DNA of 64,000 bases from Thioclava dalianensis (lineage in GTDB: Bacteria > Pseudomonadota > Alphaproteobacteria > Rhodobacterales > Rhodobacteraceae). The stretch lies in assembly GCF_000715505.1 (NCBI RefSeq), contig NZ_JHEH01000006.1, positions 124,001 through 188,000 of the forward strand. The letters are read 5' to 3'. The notes under the pieces were generated by a model that saw only the letters and a list, made by a program, of their open reading frames with translations, had not been told where the DNA came from and searched no databases. Of this stretch, positions 7,374 to 18,194 are shown one piece after another. Within the stretch, counting starts at the first letter, position 1. Each line of letters begins with the position of its first letter. The position numbers were made by a program, and so were the translations under genes.

Positions 7374-9172
7374 TCAAAAAGTTCCGTCAGTTCAAAGCGC
7401 GACACATCGACCAGCCCCAGATCCGAGATCCGGATTTCGGGGATGACGACGAGCGCGAGCAGCGAATGCTGCATGTAAGCGTTGTTGAGGGTGCAGCCGC
7501 ATTCGGCCATCGCCTCCACCATCTTGCCGGCACGCGCGGCCACGGTCTGCGCGGGATCGTCCGACATCAGACCGGCTATGGGGAGGGGAACGCAGGCCAG
7601 CTCGGCCCCGTCCTTCCAGACCGAGACACCGCCGCCGATCTCGCCCAGCCGATTGGCGCAGGCGGCCATCATCTCGCGGTCGGTGCCCACGACGATCATG
7701 TGGTGGCTGTCATGGGCCACGGTCGATCCCATCGCCATGCGCCCCTGATAGCCGAAGCCCGAGACGAAGCCGTTGGTGACAGTCCCCGTGCCCTTGTGGC
7801 GCTCCACCAATGCGATCTGGGCGATGTCGCGGGCGGGGTCGGGGTGTACATTGCCCTGCGTAACCGTCATTTCGCAGCTCAGTGCCTTGGTGGGGGCTTG
7901 GTTCTCGATCACGCCGATCACGCGGGCCTGCACTTTGGCGGCCCCTTCGGGTGCGGGAATTGCGAAATCGGTCTCTGTCAGTTCGCGGCCCAGATGGACC
8001 GTGTCGCGGGCCTCTTCAGGCCAGTCGAAATGCGGGCATTCCGTCAGCAACTTACCGTTCTTCGCGACGGTCTTGCCGCGCGCGATGACATGTTCCACCG
8101 GCAGCGTCTTGAGATCCGAGGTCAGGATCAGATCGGCGCGGCGTCCCGGCGTGATTGAGCCAAGCTCGCGCTCCAGCCCGAAATGGCTCGCCGTGTTGAT
8201 CGTGCACATCTGCAGCGCCACCAGCGGATCGCAGCCGCACTCAACCGCATGCCGATAGACCCGGTTCATATGACCATCATTGACCAGCGTGCCGGAATGG
8301 CAATCATCGGTGCACAGGATGAAGTTGCGCGGATCGAGCCCTTTCTCGGTGACCGCGGTGATCTGGGTTTCCACATCGTACCAAGCCGAGCCCAGCCGCA
8401 TCATCGAGCGCATCCCGTTGCGCACCCGTGCAATCGCATCGGCCTCGCAGGTGCCCTCGTGATCATCCGCAGGGCCACCCGCAGCATAGGCCCTGAACGG
8501 TGCGCCCAGATCGGGGGAGGCGTAGTGCCCGCCCACGGTCTTGCCTGCGTTTTGCGTGGCGGCGATCTCGGCCAGCATCTGGGCATCGCCCGCAACCACG
8601 CCCGGAAAGTTCATCATCTCGCCCAGCCCGATGATGCCGGGCCATTGCATCGCCTCGGCCACATCCTCGGGCGTGATCTCGAATCCCGTCGTCTCAAGCC
8701 CCGGCGCGGAGGGGGCGCAGGAGGGCATCTGCGTGAAGATGTTGACTGGCTGCATCAGCGCCTCGTCATGCATCATCTTCACGCCTGCAAGCCCCAGCAC
8801 ATTGGCGATTTCATGCGGGTCGGTGAACATGCTCGTGGTGCCGTGAGGGATCACGGCGGCGGCGAATTCGGCAGGGGTCAGCATGCCGCTTTCGACATGC
8901 ATATGGGCATCGCACAGGCCGGGGACCATGAAGCGCCCCTCAGCCTCGATTACCTCTGTATCGGGTCCGATTGCGCCTGACAGATCCGGGGCGATTGCGG
9001 CAAACCGGCCATTGGCTACGGCAATATCGTAGCCCTCAAGGGTCTCGCGGGTATGAACATTGACCCATATCCCATTGCGGATGACGAGGTCGGCGGTGTC
9101 GCGCCCGGCGGCAACGGCGATCAAGCGCGCTGCGGACTCGGGCCAGGATTTAATCTTGTTCTCTAGTTCCAT
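7370..9172 (-). CDS. ade: Adenine deaminase
   Basis: Deaminates adenine to hypoxanthine and ammonia; a metal-dependent amidohydrolase-fold enzyme. The 600-residue length is typical of bacterial Ade. Visible motifs are the metal ligands in GLCDAHMHVESG (about residues 83-95), the IPHGTTSMFTDPHEIAN segment, ILCTDDCHSG (late Asp ligand), and the C-terminal domain with NGFVSGFGYQGRMAMGSTVAHDSHHM. I prefer the ATG at 9172; an in-frame GTG at 9187 would add five residues. First gene of a two-gene purine salvage operon with amn. Confidence 0.95.
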   Translation of the reverse strand: MELENKIKSWPESAARLIAVAAGRDTADLVIRNGIWVNVHTRETLEGYDIAVANGRFAAIAPDLSGAIGPDTEVIEAEGRFMVPGLCDAHMHVESGMLTPAEFAAAVIPHGTTSMFTDPHEIANVLGLAGVKMMHDEALMQPVNIFTQMPSCAPSAPGLETTGFEITPEDVAEAMQWPGIIGLGEMMNFPGVVAGDAQMLAEIAATQNAGKTVGGHYASPDLGAPFRAYAAGGPADDHEGTCEADAIARVRNGMRSMMRLGSAWYDVETQITAVTEKGLDPRNFILCTDDCHSGTLVNDGHMNRVYRHAVECGCDPLVALQMCTINTASHFGLERELGSITPGRRADLILTSDLKTLPVEHVIARGKTVAKNGKLLTECPHFDWPEEARDTVHLGRELTETDFAIPAPEGAAKVQARVIGVIENQAPTKALSCEMTVTQGNVHPDPARDIAQIALVERHKGTGTVTNGFVSGFGYQGRMAMGSTVAHDSHHMIVVGTDREMMAACANRLGEIGGGVSVWKDGAELACVPLPIAGLMSDDPAQTVAARAGKMVEAMAECGCTLNNAYMQHSLLALVVIPEIRISDLGLVDVSRFELTELFE

Positions 9173-9274
9173 GTCCCAGCCTGTCACTGCGCGCGAGAAG
9201 GTTCAAGAGTCGTTGTGATCACTTGGCGCAGGCTCTACCTATGCGAGGTGACATTTTGGCAAAAGGAGAGGCAG

Positions 9275-10129
9275 ATGCCGGTGCTTCTTTCGATCGGACA
9301 TGGGTTTTCCGCGCAGGCGCTGACGCCCTTGCTGCTGGCGCGCGGCTGGCGTGTCATCGGGACGACGCGCAGCCCCGAGAAAGCCGCGATTTTGCGCGAT
9401 CAGGGGGTCGAGCCGGTAATCTGGGAGGGGGGCGATCTGCCGCTTGAAGGGGTGACGCATCTGATGAGCTCGGTGCCGCCCGGCGCGGACGGGGATCCGG
9501 TCTTGAACGCGGCCTCCGAGCAGATCGCGCAGGCGAGCGCCCAGTTCGACTGGATCGGCTATCACTCGACCGTGGGCGTCTATGGCGATCACGCGGGCGG
9601 CTGGGTCGATGAGGCGACACCCCTCACCCCCTCAACGCGGCGCGGGCAGGCCCGGGTCGAGGCCGAGGCCGCTTGGGGCGCGCTGGCGTCGGCGCATCGC
9701 CTGCCGCTGCATTACTTCCGCCTTGCCGGGATCTACGGCCCGGGGCGTGGCCCCTTCGAGAAGGTGCGGCGCGGGACCGCGCGGCGGGTGATCAAGCCGG
9801 GTCAGGTCTTCTCGCGCATCCACGTGGCCGATATCGCACAGGTGCTGCTCGCCTCGATCGACCGGCCCGATCCGGGGGCGATTTACAATGTCTGCGATGA
9901 TGATCCCGCCCCGCCGCAGGATGTGATCGGCTACGCCGCCGAGTTGCTGGGCGTGCCACAGCCGCCCGAGGTCTATTTCGAAACCGCCGAGATGTCGCCG
10001 ATGGCGCGCAGCTTTTATGCCGAGAGCAAGCGCGTGCGCAACGACAAGATCAAGCAGGATCTGGGCGTCGAGCTGTTGTATCCCGACTACCGCGTTGGGC
10101 TGCGCGCGCTGCTCGATCAGGCGGGTTGA
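9275..10129 (+). CDS. NAD(P)-dependent epimerase/dehydratase-like SDR (YeeZ-type)
   Basis: A 284-residue extended short-chain dehydrogenase-like protein. The N-terminal dinucleotide loop is atypical (SIGHGFSAQALTPLLL rather than GxxGxxG). The segment WIGYHSTVGVYGDHAGGWVDE matches the conserved S-x-V-YG-x-GWVDE region of YeeZ-like proteins; YFRLAGIYGPGRGP and RIHVADIAQVLLAS are also typical of epimerases. The substrate is unknown. AAAGGAGAGG precedes the ATG at 9275. The 3' end overlaps the convergent MFS gene by 13 bases. Confidence 0.82.
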   Translation: MPVLLSIGHGFSAQALTPLLLARGWRVIGTTRSPEKAAILRDQGVEPVIWEGGDLPLEGVTHLMSSVPPGADGDPVLNAASEQIAQASAQFDWIGYHSTVGVYGDHAGGWVDEATPLTPSTRRGQARVEAEAAWGALASAHRLPLHYFRLAGIYGPGRGPFEKVRRGTARRVIKPGQVFSRIHVADIAQVLLASIDRPDPGAIYNVCDDDPAPPQDVIGYAAELLGVPQPPEVYFETAEMSPMARSFYAESKRVRNDKIKQDLGVELLYPDYRVGLRALLDQAG

Positions 10130-11352
10130 AGCTGCTCGCGGCGCTCACGCACGGGCAGGTGGAGCAGGGCCGAGAAGGCCCCGACGCCGACGCCCACCCA
10201 CCAGACGAGCGTGTAATTCCCGTAAAGATCATAGAGCCTGCCGCCCAGCCAGACGCCAAGGAAGGCCCCGAGCTGGTGAGAGAAGAACACGATCCCGTAG
10301 AGCGTTCCCATGTAGCGCAGCCCGTAGATATGCGCGACGAGCCCTGAGGTGAGCGGCACGGTCGCGAGCCAAAGCGCGCCCATCGCGAGCGAGAAAAGCA
10401 GCACGCTGGCCGGGGTCATCGGCAGCAAGATGAAGGCACCCGCAACGACGGTGCGCGCCAGATAGATCCCGGCGAGCAGGTTCTTCTTCGACCAGCGCTT
10501 GCCCGCCCAGCCCGCAGCGATCGTGCCCACGATATTGGCCAGCCCGATCAGCGATATCGCGATGGCGCCGAGCGCCGAGGTGGTCTCGATCCCGAGCCCT
10601 GCCAGCAGCGAATTGGGCGCAATCGCGCCGCACATCTCTGTCACCATCGCGGGGAAATGGGCGGTGATGAAGCCAAGCTGATAGCCGCAGGAGAAAAACC
10701 CCAAAAAGATCAGCGTGAAGCTTGGGTCTCGGAAAGCGCGCATCAGAACGGTGCCCATGCTCTCGATCAACTCGTCGCGGGTGGCGCGCACCGGAGCGCG
10801 CAGCAGCGGCAGGGCGCAGAGGCTGGCAAGGATCACGGCGGCGAAGATCAAAAAGACCGTCTGCCAAGGGAAATAGCCCAGCAACAGCTCGGCCATCGGC
10901 GCGCCAAAGACCTGCCCGGCAGAGCCCGCGGCGGTGGCGATACCAAGTGCGAGCGAGCGGTTCTCGTCACTGCTTGCCCGGCCCACGACGGCGAGGATCA
11001 CGCCGAACCCGGTGCCCGCCACGCCAAAGCCCACGAGGATCTCCAGAACCTGATGCTGTCCCGGTTCCACGGCAAAGGACGAGAGCACGAGGCCAAGCGC
11101 ATAGACCAGAGCGCCAAGGATGATCGCAAGCCGGTCGCCCCATTTCTCGGCGAGCGCGCCAAAGATCGGCTGACCGATGCCCCAGGCGAGGTTCTGGATC
11201 GCGATGGCGAGCGAGAATTCCGCACGGGGCCAGTTGAACTCGCTCGCAATCGGGATCTGGAAGACGCCAAAGCTTGCCCGGATCGCGAAACTCATCATCA
11301 AGATGATCGCGCCGCCGACGAGAACGGGGGTGAAAATTCGGGTCTGGGTCAT
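10117..11352 (-). CDS. MFS transporter
   Basis: A 411-residue inner-membrane carrier with about twelve hydrophobic segments and the major-facilitator motif between helices 2 and 3 (FGALAEKWGDRLAII). It resembles the oxalate/formate antiporter and monocarboxylate-carrier branch only in general layout; the substrate cannot be inferred. The ATG at 11352 has GGAGAG upstream and gives a sensible N-terminus (MTQTRIFTPV), unlike the longer open frame. It shares 13 bases at its 3' end with the convergent SDR gene. Confidence 0.88.
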   Translation of the reverse strand: MTQTRIFTPVLVGGAIILMMSFAIRASFGVFQIPIASEFNWPRAEFSLAIAIQNLAWGIGQPIFGALAEKWGDRLAIILGALVYALGLVLSSFAVEPGQHQVLEILVGFGVAGTGFGVILAVVGRASSDENRSLALGIATAAGSAGQVFGAPMAELLLGYFPWQTVFLIFAAVILASLCALPLLRAPVRATRDELIESMGTVLMRAFRDPSFTLIFLGFFSCGYQLGFITAHFPAMVTEMCGAIAPNSLLAGLGIETTSALGAIAISLIGLANIVGTIAAGWAGKRWSKKNLLAGIYLARTVVAGAFILLPMTPASVLLFSLAMGALWLATVPLTSGLVAHIYGLRYMGTLYGIVFFSHQLGAFLGVWLGGRLYDLYGNYTLVWWVGVGVGAFSALLHLPVRERREQLQPA

Positions 11353-11521
11353 GACGCTCTCCGCAAAAGCGCCGCTTTCGAAGCGCAGAACGGATTTGTG
11401 CAGCTTCCTTTGCGTTGCGTCAAATCTTTGCTTGTTCCGGTCACAATCGCGCGCGCGTCTTGCACCTTCTTCGCCCACATGGCCCAATGGTCAGCACAAT
11501 GGGCACGGCAAGGGAGGCAGT

Positions 11522-12142
11522 ATGTATACGGTGATCGGGACGGTGGGATCGCGCACTTTGCGGGTGCTGTGGATGCTCGAAGAGCTGGGCCTTGAGTATG
11601 AGCATGTACAGGCGGCACCGCGCTCGGAAGATGTCGTGGCGATCAATCCCGCAGGCAAGGTGCCGGTGCTGATCGTGGAGGGCACGCCGATCACCGATTC
11701 GACGGCGATTCTGACCTATCTGGCCGATGCGCATGGCCGGTTCACCCATCGCGCCGGGACGCTGGAGCGCGCGCGGCAAGACAGCCTGACGCAGTTTCTG
11801 CTCGATGAGTTCGATTCCAATCTCTGGACGGCTGCGCGGCACAGTTTCATCCTGCCTGAGGAGCTGCGCCTGTCGGGCATCAAGGAGTCCCTGCGCTGGG
11901 AGTTTGAGCGCTCGCAGCGCACGCTGATCCGGCGCATGGGCGGGGGCGATTTCGTGATGGGCGGCGAGATGACCGTGCCCGATATTTTGCTTGGCCATTG
12001 TCTGGAATGGGCGGTCATGGCGAAGTTTCCGATCATCTCCGAGAGCCTGACTGCCTATCACCAGCGGATGCGCGCGCGGCCTGCCTTCAAGCGCGCGGTG
12101 GCCCGGCGCGAGGCCTCGGGCTCTCAGGATGCCGGGTCTTAA
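11522..12142 (+). CDS. Glutathione S-transferase family protein
   Basis: A 206-residue cytoplasmic protein with an N-terminal thioredoxin-like domain (about 1-78) and a C-terminal helical domain (about 90-200). TVGSRTLRVLWMLEELG carries the likely catalytic Ser at the GST position. NPAGKVPVLIVEG holds the cis-Pro, and ITDSTAILTYLAD is the glutathione gamma-glutamyl contact. The specific electrophile or reductive role is unknown. GGGAGGC lies before the ATG. Its TAA stop shares the palindromic TTAA (12139-12142) with the convergent alkB stop. Confidence 0.9.
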   Translation: MYTVIGTVGSRTLRVLWMLEELGLEYEHVQAAPRSEDVVAINPAGKVPVLIVEGTPITDSTAILTYLADAHGRFTHRAGTLERARQDSLTQFLLDEFDSNLWTAARHSFILPEELRLSGIKESLRWEFERSQRTLIRRMGGGDFVMGGEMTVPDILLGHCLEWAVMAKFPIISESLTAYHQRMRARPAFKRAVARREASGSQDAGS

Positions 12143-12774
12143 CTGACGACGCGCATCGTGATGTTGATGCGCCCGCCCTTGGGCAACAGCGTCGAGGTGG
12201 CGGGCGCGATCCGGTCGATCCCATGATAGAGCAGACGGGCCTCGCCCCCCATCACCATCACATCGCCCGAGCGCAGCCAGAGGCTTTGGGTCTTGCCGCC
12301 CCGCGTGGCGTTGCCGATGCGGAACAGCCCGTCATCGCCAAGGCTGATCGAGACCACGGGCTCGTTGAAATCGGCCTCGTCGCGATCTTGATGCAGGCCC
12401 ATTTTCGCGCCTTCGGAGTAGAAGTTGATCAGGCAGCATTCGGGATCGCGCGCACTGCCTGAGACGGCGCGCCAGACCGACAGGATCGAGGCGGGAATCG
12501 CGGGCCAGGGCGTGCCGGACGGGTGGGTTTCGCTATAGCGATAGCCGCTGCGATCGGAGACCCAGCCATAGCGCCCGGCCGAGGTCATGCGCACCGACAT
12601 CGCCTTGCCCGACGGGGTGACGGGCGAGAATAGCGGGGCGGCGGCCACGACCTCGCGTAGAGCGTCGCGCATCTCGGTTTGCGCCTGCAGGTCCAAAAGC
12701 CCGGCATAGTGCAAAAATCCGCGAATCTTCTGTGGATCGGGAATATTTTCGCTCTGTTCCGACATTTCTGACAT
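12139..12774 (-). CDS. alkB: Alpha-ketoglutarate-dependent dioxygenase AlkB family
   Basis: An Fe(II)/2-oxoglutarate enzyme that oxidatively removes methyl lesions (1-methyladenine, 3-methylcytosine) from nucleic acids. The iron triad is visible as LHQDRDE (H and D) and LLYHGIDRI (H), with the 2-oxoglutarate-binding arginines in RINITMR near the C-terminus. The 211-residue length fits bacterial AlkB. The start is uncertain between ATG 12774 and ATG 12765; the longer open frame upstream looks non-coding. The 5' side faces the dnaK promoter. Confidence 0.92.
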   Translation of the reverse strand: MSEMSEQSENIPDPQKIRGFLHYAGLLDLQAQTEMRDALREVVAAAPLFSPVTPSGKAMSVRMTSAGRYGWVSDRSGYRYSETHPSGTPWPAIPASILSVWRAVSGSARDPECCLINFYSEGAKMGLHQDRDEADFNEPVVSISLGDDGLFRIGNATRGGKTQSLWLRSGDVMVMGGEARLLYHGIDRIAPATSTLLPKGGRINITMRVVS

Positions 12775-12803
12775 TTTCTCGCAATCTTCATGAGGAGACG
12801 GTT

Positions 12804-12834
12804 CTTGCAGCCCCAATTTTGGCTCCTTATATAC
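12804..12834 (+). promoter_or_regulatory. dnaK promoter with overlapping sigma70 and heat-shock sigma matches
   Basis: TTGCAG (12805-12810) and TATATA (12828-12833) are 17 bases apart, a good housekeeping promoter. The same bases read as CTTGCAG ... CCTTATATA fit the RpoH (sigma32) pattern CTTG-N-CCnnAT loosely. Transcription would start near 12840 and give a leader of about 120 bases. Confidence 0.5.
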
Positions 12835-12959
12835 GCTCCGAAGCCCGGCGCTGGCCAGTTCGGCGTCAGGACAAAGAGTAGCAAACCGAAACCCAAGGGA
12901 TAGGGGCCGGGTGCCTGACAGGACCTGCACCCCACCATATCGCCAAGAGAGGGAACAAA

Positions 12960-14873
<1,914 letters not shown>

Positions 14874-14889
14874 GCGCGAATGGAACACG

Positions 14890-14922
14890 AAACGGGCCTG
14901 CCCGATCAGGCGGGCCCGTTTT
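14890..14922 (+). terminator. Intrinsic terminator or attenuating hairpin between dnaK and dnaJ
   Basis: A 10-bp stem with one G-T pair (CGGGCCTGCC with GGCGGGCCCG), a short loop and a TTTT run, placed 16 bases after the dnaK stop and 27 before the dnaJ start. It would let more dnaK than dnaJ mRNA be made. Confidence 0.7.
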
Positions 14923-14948
14923 CATGTTCCCCCAGAGGGGGATAACCG

Positions 14949-16112
14949 ATGGCAAAACGCGATTATTACGACATTCTCGGAGTCGCCAAGGGCGCCTCTG
15001 CTGACGAGATCAAGAAGGGCTACCGGACCAAAGCGAAGGAGCTGCATCCTGACCGCAACAAGGATAACCCGGAAGCCGAAGCGCAGTTCAAAGAGGCCAA
15101 TGAGGCCTATGACGTTCTGAAAGACCCGGAAAAGAAAGCCGCCTATGACCGCTTTGGTCATGCCGCGTTTGAAGGCGGTATGGGGGGCGGTGCACGTCCC
15201 GGTGCCGGATATGGCGGCGGGGCCGGGCAGGGCGATTTCGCCTCGGCCTTCTCGGATGTGTTTGAAGATCTGTTTGGCGACTTCATGGGTGGACGTCCGG
15301 GCGGCGGCGGTGGCCGCTCGCGTGCGCAACGTGGCTCGGACCTGCGCTACAACTTGCGCATTTCGCTCGAAGAGGCGTTCGCGGGGACGCAAAAAACCAT
15401 CACCGTTCCCAGCTCCGCTGCTTGCACCTCGTGCAACGGTACGGGCGCGGAAGGGGGGGCCGAGCCGCAAACCTGCCCGACCTGTTCGGGCATGGGTAAG
15501 GTGCGCGCGCAGAACGGCTTTTTCACCGTGGAGCGGACCTGTCCGACCTGCGGTGGACAAGGTCAGGTGGTCAAGAACCCCTGCCGCGTCTGTCATGGCG
15601 CGGGCCGGGTCGAGGTTGAGCGCCAGTTGCAGGTGAACATTCCGCCGGGCGTTGAGACGGGTACCCGTATTCGCCACGCGAATGAGGGTGAGGCCGGTCT
15701 GCGCGGCGGGCCTTCGGGCGACCTCTATATCTTCATTGAGGTCAGCGCGCATGCCTTGTTCGAGCGCGACAATGTCGATCTGCATTGCCGGGTGCCGGTG
15801 TCGATGGCGACAGCTGCACTGGGCGGTGAGGTCGAGGTGCCGACGATTGATGGCGGGCGCTCGCGGGTGAAGATCCCCTCCGGCAGCCAGTCGGGTCGGC
15901 AGATGCGTCTGCGTGGTAAGGGGATGCCTGCGCTGCGCGGTGGCGGTGTCGGTGACATGTTCATTGAGCTGGCCGTCGAGACGCCGGTGAATCTGACCGG
16001 ACGCCAGAAAGAGATCCTGCGCGAGTTCCAGGAGATCGAAGCGGAGAACAATCCCGAAGGGGCGAGTTTCTTCCGCAAGGTCAAAAGCTTCTGGGACGGC
16101 ATGACCCAATGA
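14949..16112 (+). CDS. dnaJ: Molecular chaperone DnaJ (Hsp40)
   Basis: Delivers substrates to DnaK and stimulates its ATPase. The 387 residues show a J domain (about 4-70) with the HPD motif ([10 protein letters not shown]), a Gly-rich linker (about 75-125), four CxxCxGxG zinc-binding repeats ([41 protein letters not shown]) and C-terminal beta domains. This is a complete type I DnaJ. GAGGGGG lies before the ATG. A terminator closes the unit. Confidence 0.99.
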   Translation: MAKRDYYDILGVAKGASADEIKKGYRTKAKELHPDRNKDNPEAEAQFKEANEAYDVLKDPEKKAAYDRFGHAAFEGGMGGGARPGAGYGGGAGQGDFASAFSDVFEDLFGDFMGGRPGGGGGRSRAQRGSDLRYNLRISLEEAFAGTQKTITVPSSAACTSCNGTGAEGGAEPQTCPTCSGMGKVRAQNGFFTVERTCPTCGGQGQVVKNPCRVCHGAGRVEVERQLQVNIPPGVETGTRIRHANEGEAGLRGGPSGDLYIFIEVSAHALFERDNVDLHCRVPVSMATAALGGEVEVPTIDGGRSRVKIPSGSQSGRQMRLRGKGMPALRGGGVGDMFIELAVETPVNLTGRQKEILREFQEIEAENNPEGASFFRKVKSFWDGMTQ

Positions 16113-16113
16113 G

Positions 16114-16138
16114 AAAGGCGCCTCCGGGCGCCTTTTTT
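16114..16138 (+). terminator. Intrinsic terminator of dnaJ
   Basis: AGGCGCC (16116-16122) pairs with GGCGCCT (16127-16133) around a TCCG loop, followed by six T, directly after the dnaJ stop codon. Confidence 0.88.
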
Positions 16139-16205
16139 CTATAAATGAGCCCGCTTTGTTCTCATGTTTACGGATTGTTCACCGAGAATCGGAGACAGTC
16201 GGTAC

Positions 16206-16979
16206 ATGAGCCAGCGCCGCAATCCCTTTACTGACCCCGCATTGCCGCTTTTTGCGGCGCAGGATGAGCTGCGCGCGCTGGCACTGGGCGGCAAGGACGG
16301 GATGCGTCCCGCCTATCTGCAACAGCACAGGCGGGGCTTGCGTGATCGCTGTGTCGATGGTGACGGAGGCGCGCTTTCGGATTTCGACCTTCTCGAGCTG
16401 GTGTTGTTTCGGGCGATCCCACGCCGGGATGTCACCAAGCTCGCGCATGAGCTGCTCGCGACCTTTGGCGATTTTGGGCGTGTGATCTCGGCGGCGCCCG
16501 CGCGCCTGCGCGAAGTGGAGGGGGTGGATCTGGCGGTCATTCAGGAGGTGAAGTTCGTTGAGATCGCGGCGCAGCGTCTGGCGCGTTCGAAGGTGATCAA
16601 CCGGCCTGTGCTCAGCTCGTGGCAGGCGCTGCTGGACTATTGTCACACGACGCTCGCCCATCGCGAGACAGAGCAATTTCGAACGCTGTTTCTAGACCGG
16701 AAGAATGTACTGATCGCCGATCAGGAGCAGGGGAAGGGCACGGTCGACCATGTCCCTGTCTATCCGCGCGAAGTCGTCAAGCGGGCGCTGGAGCTGAACG
16801 CCTCCGCGCTTATCTTGGTGCACAATCATCCATCGGGCGATCCGACCCCTTCAGAGGCCGATATCACCATGACACAACAGATCGAGCAGGCCGCCGCGGT
16901 GTTTGGCATCGTGCTGCATGACCATCTGATCATCGGGAAGTCGAAAGAACTGAGTTTGCGATCGGCAGGTTATTTCTGA
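16206..16979 (+). CDS. radC: RadC family protein (JAB/MPN domain)
   Basis: A 257-residue protein with an N-terminal helix-hairpin-helix-like region (about 55-125; REVEGVDLAVIQEVKFVE) and a C-terminal JAB metalloprotease-like domain. The metal-binding motif HNHPSGDPTPSEAD is intact. The link of RadC to DNA repair is historical and weakly supported; its activity is unknown. I chose ATG 16206 (MSQRRNPF); a longer open frame begins at 16164. The 3' end overlaps the next, convergent gene by 10 bases. Confidence 0.9.
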   Translation: MSQRRNPFTDPALPLFAAQDELRALALGGKDGMRPAYLQQHRRGLRDRCVDGDGGALSDFDLLELVLFRAIPRRDVTKLAHELLATFGDFGRVISAAPARLREVEGVDLAVIQEVKFVEIAAQRLARSKVINRPVLSSWQALLDYCHTTLAHRETEQFRTLFLDRKNVLIADQEQGKGTVDHVPVYPREVVKRALELNASALILVHNHPSGDPTPSEADITMTQQIEQAAAVFGIVLHDHLIIGKSKELSLRSAGYF

Positions 16980-17935
16980 GCGATGCGCTGAAGCGCCTCT
17001 GCATGCAGGTCGGGCAGCGGCAGAACAACGGATTGCCCCACGGCCTCGCAAGAGGGCATATCGATCGAGACCGGCTGTGTGGGCCCGGGGACGCCTGCGT
17101 CGAAGCGCTGCAGCGTTCCGGTCGCAGTGGTGCCGCAATTGTCGGGCGTCACCTCCGCTTCGATTTGCAGGCGCGCCTGCGTCACAGAGGACGGGGCGGT
17201 GTAAAGCTCGATCTGGCTACCCTCGGGGCCGGCGTAGCTCATGAGGTAGCCGCCAATCGTGTCATCGGGGTTGCGCGGCATTTCGGCGCTGATGTCGCCG
17301 GAGCCCTCTTCGCCCGGGGCCATCTCGTGAATGTCGAGATGCATGCTCGACGCGCTATCGGCGGTGAGAATGACCCGATCAAGCTTGGTGGCGCTTGGCG
17401 TGTCGATGGTCTGCGTGGCGATCTGCGCCTGCTGGAACTGCACAGAGACTTCTGTGCGCGCCGTGAGGGCGGGGAGCAGTGCCTGCCAGTTGCCATCCTG
17501 ATCTGCCATGGCCGTGAGCGTCAGGATGCCGTCGGAGACCTTGATATTAGCGCCACCTGCGCAGCTTGCGCTCAGGGCTGCCGAGACGGAGCCGGCCGGC
17601 GTCACGTCAAGGTGCAGCGTGGCGTCCGGGCATTGCGAGGTGCTGAGCGCCGTAAAGCTGTGCTGGCTTTCGTCGGGCATCTGCGGGATCATCTCGACTC
17701 CGGTATCCTGCGCGATCACTTTCGACGTCGGATTGCGCAGAACGGTCATCGAGGCGAGCTGTGTGCGCGGCGTTTTGGGCGGGGTCGGTTTGGCCGTCGA
17801 GGCCATCCCGACGTCACGCGCAGGGGACAGGCCCGCCTGCTCGGGAGAGGGGGTAACGCTTTGCATGACGTGACCGGTGGCGGCCGCCAGAAAGAATGTG
17901 GCGCCTATCAATGTCAGTTTGTGCATTCTGCGCAT
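16970..17935 (-). CDS. Exported protein of unknown function (often labelled 'translocase' in this family)
   Basis: A 321-residue protein with an N-terminal hydrophobic segment (LTLIGATFFLAAATG) that could be a signal peptide or single anchor. A Pro/Thr-rich linker (about 45-65) precedes beta-rich segments, with a Cys pattern around STSQCPDATLHL, SASCAGGANI and TPDNCGTTATG. I see no catalytic motif. From memory, related proteins in Rhodobacteraceae sit next to secA and carry the label 'translocase'; the sequence itself gives no support for a transport role. It is downstream of, and on the same strand as, secA, after the secA terminator. Confidence 0.75.
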   Translation of the reverse strand: MRRMHKLTLIGATFFLAAATGHVMQSVTPSPEQAGLSPARDVGMASTAKPTPPKTPRTQLASMTVLRNPTSKVIAQDTGVEMIPQMPDESQHSFTALSTSQCPDATLHLDVTPAGSVSAALSASCAGGANIKVSDGILTLTAMADQDGNWQALLPALTARTEVSVQFQQAQIATQTIDTPSATKLDRVILTADSASSMHLDIHEMAPGEEGSGDISAEMPRNPDDTIGGYLMSYAGPEGSQIELYTAPSSVTQARLQIEAEVTPDNCGTTATGTLQRFDAGVPGPTQPVSIDMPSCEAVGQSVVLPLPDLHAEALQRIAQK

Positions 17936-18158
17936 GAGTCGCTTCCCGGTCTTTCGAACAGGTTCAATCTAAGCGGGGAGTTGGGCGAAGCTTAGGCGTG
18001 AATGGGGAAAAGCGGCTCACAGCCGAACACATTTCGCCCTGAATATGGGGCTATTTCCCGACTGCGCCGCAAGGTCTGGATCGAATTGGGGCGGAGCTGC
18101 CTCAATCATGTCAAAGTTCAATCGAGTCCTGCGCCGCGCAGGTGCCCGCCAAGTCGCA

Positions 18159-18188
18159 TAAAAACAAAGGCAGCCGAAGCTGCCTTTG
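18159..18188 (-). terminator. Intrinsic terminator of secA
   Basis: On the minus strand a perfect 9-bp stem (AAAGGCAGC/GCTGCCTTT, 18166-18187) with a TTCG loop is followed by GTTTTT, a few bases after the secA stop codon. The 225 bases from here to the next gene hold no recognisable gene. Confidence 0.85.
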
Positions 18189-18194
18189 GTCTGA

